Positions 35,714-43,534 of a stretch of 56,231 nucleotides of DNA are shown in pieces. Position numbers and translations under genes: made by a program. Origin of the DNA: an uncultured Bacteroides sp. (GTDB lineage Bacteria; Bacteroidota; Bacteroidia; Bacteroidales; Bacteroidaceae); the NCBI RefSeq assembly GCF_910586915.1, contig NZ_CAJULN010000017.1, positions 1-56,231 on the forward strand, given 5' to 3'. Positions within the stretch are counted from its first letter, which is position 1. Every line of letters starts with the position of its first letter. The notes under the pieces were generated by a model that saw only the letters and a program-made list of their open reading frames with translations, had not been told where the DNA came from and searched no databases.

Positions 35714-36096
35714 ACCGTATTTGTTATTTATTCATCTTAATACAAGGGTTATGGAGTATCTTGTTGATTTATACTTTGTTAAGTGGTTTTAAATGACGTG
35801 TAATCTTACGAGCATTGAAATTGTATATTGCGCTAACATAAATCGCTTTGTTTGTTGTGAAATGGTTGGACCACTCTTGAGTGAAATTACGAATATTGTC
35901 AGGATTTATCCTCGAGTTAGGCGAACGTATGACACTGAATATATGTAGGAAGCATTGTCTTCAATGATATATTTATTTAGTATATTGGTAATATTGTTTT
36001 ACGTATTATTGGAGGAATACAGGAGTCCTGTTCCGGAATTTCTCTCTCAATTAATAGACTTCGTTGTCGACATCGGAATTTTTTGTAGTACTATAG

Positions 36097-36133
36097 TGTC
36101 CTTTTGTCTTTATGTCCTTTTAAAAGGAGGACA
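36097..36133. repeat. GGACAAAA repeats, inverted copy 2
   Basis: On the minus strand this reads AAAAGGACATAAAGACAAAA then GGACA, the same short units as at 35689-35713. The two copies bracket about 410 bp as inverted repeats. Confidence 0.5.
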
Positions 36134-36471
36134 CGTTGGCGGGGAAGAAGAGAGAATGTGTTTATTAACTTGCTTGTATTCAGGTGATAAAACGCTTGTT
36201 GATTCTTCGGGATGAAAAACTGTGTGCTCGAAAAATGCAAAAAACTCACGTAATAAGTTTTTTGCGGATAGTGTTGGCGACAGTTTTCGCAGGCAAGTTT
36301 GAAAACGTTGGAATGGCGTTGTCCGGCGGTGAGAGGATTAAGGAAAATATGGGACAAAATGGATTAAGTGATTTCTGCTTTATCGGATGCTTGCGAAAAG
36401 ATGTTGGATGCGTGGAAAATAAAGTATTTGAATATATGGAGGAATAAAATGGATTGAAATAGATTTTTTTG

Positions 36472-36479
36472 TAGCTTTG
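36472..36479 (+). promoter_or_regulatory. -7 box of the DUF1703-type gene
   Basis: TAGCTTTG matches TAnnTTTG. A GTG start at 36479 would lie inside it, which rules that start out if the promoter is real and points to the ATG at 36488 or 36497. Confidence 0.5.
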
Positions 36480-36487
36480 TGGAAAAT

Positions 36488-38056
36488 ATGATTGATATGG
36501 AAGAATTGCAGAAATTATATCCGATTGGCGTCCAAAATTTTGAGAAAATCCGGAAAGACGGTTATTTCTATATTGATAAGACTGCCTTGATTTATCAGAT
36601 GGTGAAGACTGGCAGCTATTATTTTTTGAGCCGTCCGCGTCGTTTCGGGAAAAGTCTGCTCATTTCTACACTTGAAGCCTATTTCTTGGGGAAGAAAGAA
36701 CTTTTTGAGGGGTTGGCCATTGAAAAATTGGAGAAAGACTGGAATGTGTATCCTATTTTTCATATTGACTTGAATACGGAAAGGTATGACACGCCGGAGA
36801 GTTTGAACAGTATTCTGAATTTCACTCTGGAGAAGTGGGAGCAACAGTATGGCACGGCTCCTTCGGAAACGACTTTTGCATTGCGCTTTCGTGGCATTAT
36901 TGAGCGTGCTTGCAAGCAAACGGGGCAACGCGTTGTTATTCTGATTGATGAATATGACAAACCGATGTTGCAAGCGATAGGTAACGAGGAACTTCAGAAA
37001 GAATTCCGTAATACGATGAAGGCTTTCTATAGTGTACTTAAGACAATGGATGGCTGTATTAAGTTTGCGTTTCTGACGGGAGTAACGAAATTCGGTAAAG
37101 TGAGTGTGTTTAGCGATTTGAATAATCTCGAAGACATCTCGATGCGGAGCCAATATATGGATATTTGTGGGATTTCAGAGCAGGAACTTCATATGAACTT
37201 GGAAAAGGAGCTGCATGAATTGGCGGATGCGGAGAATATGGCTTATGATGTGCTTTGCAATAAACTGCGTGAGTACTACGACGGTTATCATTTTACGCAC
37301 AATTCTATCGGGATATACAATCCTTTCAGCCTGCTTAATACATTTAAATATAAAGAGTTTGGAAGTTATTGGTTTGAGACTGGAACTCCTACTTATCTGG
37401 TGGAATTGCTGAAAAAACATCGCTATGACTTGGGACGTATGGCGCAGGAGGAAACCAGTGCTGCCGTGTTGAATAGTATTGATGCGGCATCGGAAAATCC
37501 TCTTCCGGTCATTTATCAAAGTGGTTATCTTACCATCAAAGGATATGATGAAGAGTTCGGAATTTATAGTTTAGGTTTTCCGAATCGTGAAGTAGAGGAA
37601 GGTTTTTTTAAATTTCTGCTTCCTTTTTATGCAAATACTAATGTAGTAGAGACGGAGTTTGAAATACGGAAATTTGTTCGTGAGATAGAGTCGGGAGATT
37701 ACGATTCTTTCTTCCGTCGTCTCCAGAGTTTCTTTGCCGATACTCCTTATGAACTTATTCGTGATTTGGAATTACATTATCAGAATGTGCTTTTCATTGT
37801 ATTTAAATTGGTCGGATTTTATGTAAAGGCGGAATATCATACAAGTGAAGGACGTATCGATTTGGTTTTACAGACAGATAAGTTTATTTATGTGATGGAG
37901 TTTAAATTGGATGGGACAGCGGAAGAAGCCTTGCGACAGATTGATGAGAAACATTATACATTTCCTTTTGAGGCAGGAAGTAAGCATCAATTGTTTAAAA
38001 TCGGAGTGAATTTTAATGCGCAAATGCGTAATATTGAGAAATGGGTGGTGGCGTGA
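36488..38056 (+). CDS. AAA-ATPase-like protein with PD-(D/E)XK nuclease domain (DUF1703 type)
   Basis: 522 residues from the ATG at 36488 (36497 also possible). The N-terminal AAA-like part has KLYPIGVQNFEKIRKDGYFY, IDKTALIYQMVK and the degenerate P-loop SRPRRFGKSLLISTLEAYFL, then a Walker-B-like VILIDEYDKPM. The C-terminal nuclease-like domain has EYHTSEGRIDLVLQTDKFIY and VMEFKLDGTAEEALRQI, which gives the D and ExK-type (EFK) residues of the PD-(D/E)XK fold. These genes are very common and multicopy in Bacteroidetes. Their biological role is not established. It is convergent with ispE and shares its terminator. Confidence 0.9.
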   Translation: MIDMEELQKLYPIGVQNFEKIRKDGYFYIDKTALIYQMVKTGSYYFLSRPRRFGKSLLISTLEAYFLGKKELFEGLAIEKLEKDWNVYPIFHIDLNTERYDTPESLNSILNFTLEKWEQQYGTAPSETTFALRFRGIIERACKQTGQRVVILIDEYDKPMLQAIGNEELQKEFRNTMKAFYSVLKTMDGCIKFAFLTGVTKFGKVSVFSDLNNLEDISMRSQYMDICGISEQELHMNLEKELHELADAENMAYDVLCNKLREYYDGYHFTHNSIGIYNPFSLLNTFKYKEFGSYWFETGTPTYLVELLKKHRYDLGRMAQEETSAAVLNSIDAASENPLPVIYQSGYLTIKGYDEEFGIYSLGFPNREVEEGFFKFLLPFYANTNVVETEFEIRKFVREIESGDYDSFFRRLQSFFADTPYELIRDLELHYQNVLFIVFKLVGFYVKAEYHTSEGRIDLVLQTDKFIYVMEFKLDGTAEEALRQIDEKHYTFPFEAGSKHQLFKIGVNFNAQMRNIEKWVVA

Positions 38057-38081
38057 TTCTCTAATTATCACGCCTTTTTTT
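38050..38081. terminator. Terminator overlapping the stop of the DUF1703-type gene
   Basis: GGCGTGAT (38050-38057) and ATCACGCC (38067-38074) followed by seven T. The TGA stop at 38054-38056 lies in the left arm. It may also serve the convergent ispE, whose stop is at 38091. Confidence 0.8.
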
Positions 38082-38090
38082 CTCTTCGTT

Positions 38091-38915
38091 TTACAGCTTT
38101 CCTGTGAAGCAGAAATACCCCTTTCCCCAGGCAATTTCCGGCAAAGTTGTTTCTGGTGCAAACAAACCGAATACGGAAGAACCCGAACCACTCATAGAAG
38201 CATAGAGCGCTCCTTGTCTGTAAAGTTCTTCCTTTACTTCTCCGATGATGGGATATTGGGGAAAAACGCTCGCCTCGAAATCGTTGATTAAAATATCCTT
38301 CCATGTTGAAACCGGACGACGGATGGCCTCCTTGACCGGATGTTCGGGACGATGGGGACGGATGCTGGCGAATGCTTCGCGGGTGGAAACGAAAACGTCA
38401 GGTTTTACAATCATTATTTGGTAACCTTTCAGTGAAAGTTCGATTGGCGAGAAGATATTTCCGATTCCCTCGGCATAAACCGGCCTGTTTTTGATAAAGA
38501 AAGCGCAGTCTGCCCCCAAAGTAGCGGTATACGTTTCCAATAGTTCATCAGATAAATTCAGGTGAAACTGTTCGTTGAGAAGTTTTAGCATAAACGCCGC
38601 GTCGGACGAACCGCCACCGAGTCCCGCTCCCGAAGGGATGTGCTTGTATAAATGAATCTCGATGGGAGGGAGGTGGAATTCTTTGTCCAGCAACGAATAA
38701 GCCTTTGCTACCAAGTTGTCTTCCGGATTGCCGGCTATCTCCATTCCATATTGGTGGAGGGCTATTTTTTTCTCCGGTTCGCAGGAAGTCCGGATTTCCA
38801 AAGCATCTTCGAGGGCTACCGGGTAAAACACAGTTTCGAGGTTGTGATAACCGTCCGGGCGTTTCTCTGTGATGGAAAGCCCTAAGTTTATTTTAATGTT
38901 CGGGAAGGTAATCAT
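38091..38915 (-). CDS. ispE: 4-diphosphocytidyl-2-C-methyl-D-erythritol kinase
   Basis: 274 residues, normal for IspE of the MEP isoprenoid pathway. It phosphorylates CDP-methylerythritol in the cytoplasm. The GHMP-kinase pattern is complete: FPNIKINLGLSITEKRPDGYH at the substrate side, PSGAGLGGGSSDAAFML as the ATP glycine loop near residue 93, and SMSGSGSSVFGLF near the C-terminus. Lys8-type and Asp-type catalytic residues are in place (GADCAFF). No TAnnTTTG box is obvious upstream in the 200-bp gap toward the R-M island. Confidence 0.96.
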   Translation of the reverse strand: MITFPNIKINLGLSITEKRPDGYHNLETVFYPVALEDALEIRTSCEPEKKIALHQYGMEIAGNPEDNLVAKAYSLLDKEFHLPPIEIHLYKHIPSGAGLGGGSSDAAFMLKLLNEQFHLNLSDELLETYTATLGADCAFFIKNRPVYAEGIGNIFSPIELSLKGYQIMIVKPDVFVSTREAFASIRPHRPEHPVKEAIRRPVSTWKDILINDFEASVFPQYPIIGEVKEELYRQGALYASMSGSGSSVFGLFAPETTLPEIAWGKGYFCFTGKL

Positions 38916-39098
38916 AAGGATATTTGTTATTTTAGATTTTCAATGGTTTGACTTAACTGATTGAAGAATAATTCTTTAGCGAATTATTTGAGAAGTAATG
39001 GTAACGAGTTAGCAACCGTGCAAATTTCAATGATTTGCGGTGTTATGCTATCAAATAACTCTTTCTAAAGTATAAATATACGATTTTTCTAATTTACT
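38916..39098. other. Intergenic gap between ispE and the R-M island
   Basis: About 180 bp, A+T-rich, with a small inverted repeat (GCAAAT at 39018-39023 and ATTTGC at 39031-39036). No gene is seen in it. The ispE promoter should lie here but no exact box is visible. Confidence 0.4.
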
Positions 39099-39134
39099 CA
39101 TCCCCATACAATATATATTTATTGTATGGGGATG
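39099..39134. repeat. Perfect 15-bp inverted repeat at the distal edge of the R-M operon
   Basis: CATCCCCATACAATA (39099-39113) and TATTGTATGGGGATG (39120-39134) around a 6-nt loop. The right arm encodes the last residues and stop of the 35-residue ORF on the minus strand. No T tract follows on either strand, so a standard terminator is not certain. Confidence 0.7.
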
Positions 39135-39226
39135 TTATAAGCACAACGATGTCTTCCTGCTACACCTTGATCGACAGGTAAATTATTGTACTGAGGATCA
39201 TAACGATGTTGTTTTTCACAAGCCAT
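39119..39226 (-). CDS. Tiny third ORF of the R-M operon, probably a truncated accessory protein
   Basis: A 35-codon frame starting at ATG 39226-39224, 20 bp after the endonuclease stop, with purine-rich AAAGAATAAGAA just upstream as a plausible ribosome site. It starts MACEKQHRYDPQYNNLPVDQ and continues GVAGRHRCAY before five more residues and TAA in a perfect hairpin. It looks like the N-terminus of a small protein family I recall with VDQGVAGRHRCAGCAY and a longer cysteine-containing tail. That recollection is unverified. Here the tail is missing. The composition is clearly protein-like rather than random. Function is unknown. Confidence 0.55.
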   Translation of the reverse strand: MACEKQHRYDPQYNNLPVDQGVAGRHRCAYNIPIQ

Positions 39227-39246
39227 AATTCTTATTCTTTAAATTA

Positions 39247-40524
39247 TTACTCTATTAGTTCTAATATCCAATTTATCCAAGATATAACAGTAGATGCCCT
39301 TCGTTTGTATGTTTGTTCAGAATCAATATTATACAATTTTGCATTTTTCATTATTTCAACTACTTCGCCCTTTGTTGGAACATTGCCTTTATCAAAATAC
39401 AGTTTTAAAGTGTTTTGAAATGCCGTATGAGCTAATATAAGTTTTACAAATTCCAATTGCCGTTCAATAATGGGCAGATTAAATATACGAGAGCCATCAC
39501 GAGTTAGAATACACCCTATTTGTTGATTCTCACGAACAACTTCTACTAATCCTAAATACTTTGCCGCATTTGAATAATAATCAGTTTGTCTGTGATCAAA
39601 GTCATAATTTTGCGTAATATCATCTTTGCAAATAAATCCTTTTTGTTTTAATAGTTCGCAAAGATTAATTACTCGCTCAAAGCTATCTGCTTGAGGAAAA
39701 GGTAACTTAGGCTCTTTTACAACTTGAATACTATCCAAAATGTTCTGTATATTCTCAACATTAATTCCTCCTTCTTGAACTGCATATTTTTTATGTTGTA
39801 TTAATCGGATGGAATTATATAATTTAGGCGTAACAAATTCATATTCTCTCAAATGGAAAATACCATTTGAATACGTCAAGAATATTGGACGAACACGTTT
39901 TCCAATTTTATTACTCCATAATCTATATGGATAATATAGTTGTCGAATCAGAAAATCATCTGAAATATAATTTTTGGCTTCAATCAAATTTAAAGAACTA
40001 TCTCCTTCATACCCTCCGTCTATTTCAATTTGTGAATTATCAACATTAATTTTTAAAATGTTTTGTCCTGAATTAATCGTAAAATCAAAGACAGAAGAAC
40101 TCATCCGACCGGAAACGGTAGGTAACAGATTTTCCTCTCCAGTAAAATCATGCAATATCTTAGATACAAAAGCACAATTTATGGCTATTGATTCACTCGT
40201 AATATCTTTATAATCTATACTTTCCAAGAAAGTTGGAAAATCAATAGGAGTTATCTCTATATCATCTTTATTGAAATCACAAAAAGTTTTAAATTTTCCG
40301 ATTTCATACGTACCTCTAGATGTCGGTAATATTGATAAGTTATGATCTATAAACAATTTTGGAAGTTGAGAACTATGGTCAAACTTTGTCATTAAACGAG
40401 CTTCTCTAAACTGATTAATTTCTGTTGAAGAAATTGATATACGTTCATTATTAGCAAGTTTGTCCAAGATGCAATACTTCTCAAAAATTTTCTCCCATGC
40501 TATGTCATTTTTGGATTTATTCAT
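39247..40524 (-). CDS. Type II restriction endonuclease (PD-(D/E)XK type)
   Basis: 425 residues. The middle has a nuclease core: SQIEIDGGYEGDSSLNL (Asp169, Glu173, Asp175 area) and IEAKNYISDD with Glu182 and Lys184, giving the D...ExK pattern. The C-terminal half (residues about 285-420) has helical segments like a winged-helix DNA-binding part. It overlaps the methyltransferase gene by 8 bp, the usual sign of a paired R-M system. I cannot name the specificity. A Dam-like partner suggests an adenine-containing site. Base composition is A+T-rich against the flanking core genes. Confidence 0.82.
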   Translation of the reverse strand: MNKSKNDIAWEKIFEKYCILDKLANNERISISSTEINQFREARLMTKFDHSSQLPKLFIDHNLSILPTSRGTYEIGKFKTFCDFNKDDIEITPIDFPTFLESIDYKDITSESIAINCAFVSKILHDFTGEENLLPTVSGRMSSSVFDFTINSGQNILKINVDNSQIEIDGGYEGDSSLNLIEAKNYISDDFLIRQLYYPYRLWSNKIGKRVRPIFLTYSNGIFHLREYEFVTPKLYNSIRLIQHKKYAVQEGGINVENIQNILDSIQVVKEPKLPFPQADSFERVINLCELLKQKGFICKDDITQNYDFDHRQTDYYSNAAKYLGLVEVVRENQQIGCILTRDGSRIFNLPIIERQLEFVKLILAHTAFQNTLKLYFDKGNVPTKGEVVEIMKNAKLYNIDSEQTYKRRASTVISWINWILELIE

Positions 40525-41356
40525 AATTGCTAATTAAAAATTCATCAACTTGCCCTCTTTTAGAAGAATTTGAATTTATAGCACGACTTGCCTGTACTAC
40601 ATGAATATTGTATTCTGCATAAATTTCTTTTATGAAATTAGATGCAGAATTTGATAGGAGAAATTTTATGCCATTGTTATTTAATCTATTACAAACGTCT
40701 CTTAGCCTAAGTTGATCTCTCTCGCTCCATCCGCCCTGCACATATCCTGTAAAATTAGAACTTTCTGAAATAGGATGATACGGAGGATCTAAATACACAA
40801 ATGAGTTTGTTGGTATATCTCTCAAAATTGCCTCATAATCACCATTTGATATTTGAATCCGAACAGAATTTAAATATTTACTTACCGCCTTAATCACAGG
40901 CTCATTGACAATATTTGGATTTTTATATTTCCCAAATGGAGAATTAAATTCCCCAGCATTATTAACCCGATATAATCCATTATAGCAAGTTTTATTGAGA
41001 TATATAATCCGTGATGCTCGCTCGATAGTGGTAAGATTTTTAAAAAGAGGTTGCCTATCCATAGAGCGAATTTCATAAAAATACTCTGATGTATTTTTAT
41101 GTTTCTTTAAATCCTCAATAAGTTCATTTGGGTTGTCCCTTATAACCGTATAAACATTAATCAACTCTTCGTTATAATCATTTATAACTGCTTGTTTTGG
41201 CTGAAGTTCAAAAAATAAAGCTCCGCCTCCGATGAATGGCTCATAGTAGGGACGATTCGCTACCCCTTTGGGTAACATCTTTTTAATATCTGGAATAAGT
41301 TGTCTTTTTCCTCCAACCCATTTCAAAAAAGGAACTACAAGTTTATTCTTAGCCAT
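40517..41356 (-). CDS. DNA adenine N6-methyltransferase, Dam/DpnIIA-like (D12 class)
   Basis: 279 residues. It has the D12-class opening VVPFLKWVGGKRQLIPDI, the SAM-binding YYEPFIGGGALFFEL and the catalytic DPPY in NSFVYLDPPYHPISES. It methylates adenine in a short target and protects host DNA from the endonuclease downstream. Dam-like enzymes of this build often act on GATC or a related site, but the target here is not readable. It is the first gene of the operon and has its own -7 box 28 nt upstream. Confidence 0.93.
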   Translation of the reverse strand: MAKNKLVVPFLKWVGGKRQLIPDIKKMLPKGVANRPYYEPFIGGGALFFELQPKQAVINDYNEELINVYTVIRDNPNELIEDLKKHKNTSEYFYEIRSMDRQPLFKNLTTIERASRIIYLNKTCYNGLYRVNNAGEFNSPFGKYKNPNIVNEPVIKAVSKYLNSVRIQISNGDYEAILRDIPTNSFVYLDPPYHPISESSNFTGYVQGGWSERDQLRLRDVCNRLNNNGIKFLLSNSASNFIKEIYAEYNIHVVQASRAINSNSSKRGQVDEFLISNYE

Positions 41357-41383
41357 TTTATATAAAGTCTATTATATCAGTTA

Positions 41384-41391
41384 CAAAGGTA
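41384..41391 (-). promoter_or_regulatory. -7 box of the R-M operon
   Basis: Minus strand TACCTTTG, 27 nt before the methyltransferase ATG. No C-box-like controller site or controller gene is visible. Confidence 0.6.
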
Positions 41392-41511
41392 CTACTTTTT
41401 ACTGGTTTATCCTATAAGAATCCACAATAATTTGGTTGTCTTGATTTCAATTGCTGAGGTACAGTTAATTATTCGTTTTAAAATTCCTCTGCTTTTCCTT
41501 TGTGGTTGTAT

Positions 41512-41706
41512 TGGTCGGCGTATGTTCTGCCTTAACTTCTCGAACTGTTCCTTGAACCACTCAGCAATAGGCTTTCGGTCAATGGCGAGAACCAATCTCG
41601 TCCCGTCGGTGGTGGGGTCTTTCAGCACTTGAAATCCTGTCTTCTCGGTCTGTATTTCTTTTTTCGCCCGTCTTAGTTCCTCCTGCGCTGTTTCTTTTTC
41701 GAGTGC
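41512..41706 (-). pseudogene. Possible 3' remnant of a mobilization (relaxase-type) gene
   Basis: About 65 codons of an open minus-strand frame (41874-41407) look protein-like. A charged coiled stretch (ALEKETAQEELRRAKKE) is followed by TGFQVLKDPTTDGTRLVLAI and DRKPIAEWFKEQFEKLRQ, then QPQRKSRGI. This resembles the C-terminus of Bacteroides mobilization proteins as I remember them. The rest of the frame, in the dnaB leader and toward 41407, is not protein-like. The remainder of 41357-41845 holds only the R-M and dnaB promoters. If correct, it is a scar of the element that brought the R-M genes. Confidence 0.4.
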
Positions 41707-41757
41707 AAAGTTACTAAAATCTTCATTTCTCTTTATCCATTCTTCACGATTATATTT

Positions 41758-41765
41758 TATCTTTG
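41758..41765 (+). promoter_or_regulatory. -7 box of dnaB
   Basis: TATCTTTG matches TAnnTTTG, 80 nt before the dnaB ATG. Confidence 0.6.
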
Positions 41766-41845
41766 CCGTCCCGAATGGAAGAATGCAGCGTTGAGAGGGC
41801 AGATTCCATCGTAAGTAGTAAATCGTAAAATAATTAAATATTTTC

Positions 41846-43411
41846 ATGGCGGAACAGAGAAAAAATACCCGCAATACAAAGTCTAAAGTACAACCTGTTA
41901 ATGATTACGGTCGTATCCAGCCGCAGGCTCCTGAGCTGGAAGAAGCTGTGTTGGGTGCTTTGATGATTGAGAAAGATGCTTATTCGTTGGTGAGCGAGAT
42001 TCTTCGTCCCGAATCTTTTTACGAACATCGGCATCAGTTGATTTATGCAGCCATTACCGACCTTGCCGTGAATCAGAAGCCGGTGGATATTCTCACGGTA
42101 AAAGAACAGCTCAGCAAACGGGGAGAACTGGACGAAGTGGGAGGACCGTTTTATATTACGCAACTGAGTGGTAAGGTCGCCTCTTCGGCACACATTGAAT
42201 ACCATGCGCGCATCATCGCGCAGAAGTCACTGGCACGTGAACTGATTACATTTACCAGTAACATCCAAAGCAAGGCCTTTGACGAGACATTGGATGTGGA
42301 CGACTTGATGCAGGAGGCCGAAGGCAAACTTTTCGAGATTTCGCAGCAGAACATGAAGAAGGATTATACGCAAATCAATCCGGTGATTGACGAAGCCTAT
42401 AAACTGATTCAGAAAGCGGCGGCACGAACCGACGGTCTGAGCGGTCTTGAAAGCGGTTTTACCAAGTTGGATAAGATGACTTCCGGTTGGCAGAACTCCG
42501 ACCTTATCATCATCGCCGCCCGTCCTGCGATGGGTAAGACAGCTTTTGTGCTTTCTATGGCAAAGAACATTGCTGTTGATTTCCGGAATCCGGTGGCGTT
42601 GTTCTCTCTTGAAATGAGTAACGTCCAGTTGGTGAACCGTTTGATTACGAACGTCTGCGAGATTCCGAGTGAGAAAATCAAGAGCGGACAATTGGCCAAT
42701 TACGAATGGCAGCAGTTGGACTATAAGTTGAAGGATTTGATTGATGCACCGCTTTATGTGGATGATACTCCTTCCTTGTCGGTGTTCGAGCTTCGGACGA
42801 AGGCGCGCCGGCTGGTGCGCGAACATGGTGTAAAGGTTATTATCATCGACTACCTCCAGTTGATGAATGCGAGCGGTATGGCGTTCGGTAGCCGCCAGGA
42901 AGAGGTAAGTACCATTTCGCGTTCGTTGAAGGGACTGGCGAAGGAGTTGAATATTCCAATCATTGCACTGTCGCAGTTGAACCGTGGTGTGGAAAACCGT
43001 GAAGGTATCGATGGCAAGCGTCCGCAGTTGAGCGACCTCCGCGAATCGGGAGCCATTGAGCAGGACGCCGATATGGTGTGCTTTATCCACCGTCCGGAGT
43101 ATTACAAAATTTATCAGGACGACCGTGGAAATGACTTGCGCGGTATGGCAGAGATTGTGATAGCCAAGCACCGTAATGGTGCGGTAGGTGAGGTGTTGCT
43201 TCGGTTTAAGGGTGAGTTTACCCGATTCTCGAATCCGGAGGATGATATGGTTATTCCGATGCCGGGTGAGCCTGCCGGAACGATGCTGGTGTCTAAAATG
43301 AATGCGGGAAGCCCTGCTTCCGTACCGCCGCCACCGGCACCTGATTTCGCTCCGCAGACAAACAATCCGTTTGCCCCGCCGATAGGAGGAGATGGGCCGT
43401 TACCGTTTTAG
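41846..43411 (+). CDS. dnaB: Replicative DNA helicase DnaB
   Basis: 521 residues. It is the hexameric helicase that unwinds DNA at the replication fork. The N-terminal domain is marked by PQAPELEEAVLGALMIEKDA. The RecA-like ATPase domain has DLIIIAARPAMGKTAFVLSM (Walker A), FSLEMSNVQLVNRLI, VKVIIIDYLQLM (Walker B) and LSQLNRGVENR. The C-terminal tail of about 50 residues is rich in proline and ends DGPLPF, a linker seen in Bacteroidetes DnaB. No intein interrupts it. Confidence 0.97.
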   Translation: MAEQRKNTRNTKSKVQPVNDYGRIQPQAPELEEAVLGALMIEKDAYSLVSEILRPESFYEHRHQLIYAAITDLAVNQKPVDILTVKEQLSKRGELDEVGGPFYITQLSGKVASSAHIEYHARIIAQKSLARELITFTSNIQSKAFDETLDVDDLMQEAEGKLFEISQQNMKKDYTQINPVIDEAYKLIQKAAARTDGLSGLESGFTKLDKMTSGWQNSDLIIIAARPAMGKTAFVLSMAKNIAVDFRNPVALFSLEMSNVQLVNRLITNVCEIPSEKIKSGQLANYEWQQLDYKLKDLIDAPLYVDDTPSLSVFELRTKARRLVREHGVKVIIIDYLQLMNASGMAFGSRQEEVSTISRSLKGLAKELNIPIIALSQLNRGVENREGIDGKRPQLSDLRESGAIEQDADMVCFIHRPEYYKIYQDDRGNDLRGMAEIVIAKHRNGAVGEVLLRFKGEFTRFSNPEDDMVIPMPGEPAGTMLVSKMNAGSPASVPPPPAPDFAPQTNNPFAPPIGGDGPLPF

Positions 43412-43467
43412 GGCGAGGGGATAATTGCTTCTCTTCGGACATTGAATATTCAATTTTCTTTTAATCC

Positions 43468-43500
43468 TTTTCGGTCAACCGAAAAAACTTATTAACTTTG
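43468..43500 (+). promoter_or_regulatory. pheT promoter with an 18-bp palindrome at the -33 region
   Basis: TAACTTTG (43493-43500) is an exact -7 match 34 nt before the pheT ATG. Just upstream, TTTTCGGTCAACCGAAAA (43468-43485) is a near-perfect palindrome that would overlap the -33 region. Confidence 0.5.
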
Positions 43501-43534
43501 CGAATCTTTTGAGAAACAATAAAAAATTAATCAT

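Larger units (their letters stand above)
35222..36487. other. Gene-poor stretch after the capsule operon
   Basis: No frame here has family-like content. The longest are 89 residues (minus, 35372-35641), 68, 86 and 88 residues, with no motif I recognise. It holds a strong terminator (35445-35480), a cluster of inverted AAACATCGG-type repeats (35567-35680) and GGACAAAA repeats in opposite orientations (35689-35713 and 36097-36133). A promoter box lies at its right end (36472-36479). It may be a scar of former genes exchanged with the capsule locus. Confidence 0.5.

Noticed and set aside
35955..36447. 86- and 87-residue plus-strand frames
   Set aside because: No motif, no promoter or ribosome site; one runs through the GGACAAAA repeats.
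39099..39134. Simple rho-independent terminator
   Set aside because: The hairpin is strong but neither strand has a following T tract, so I list it as an inverted repeat.
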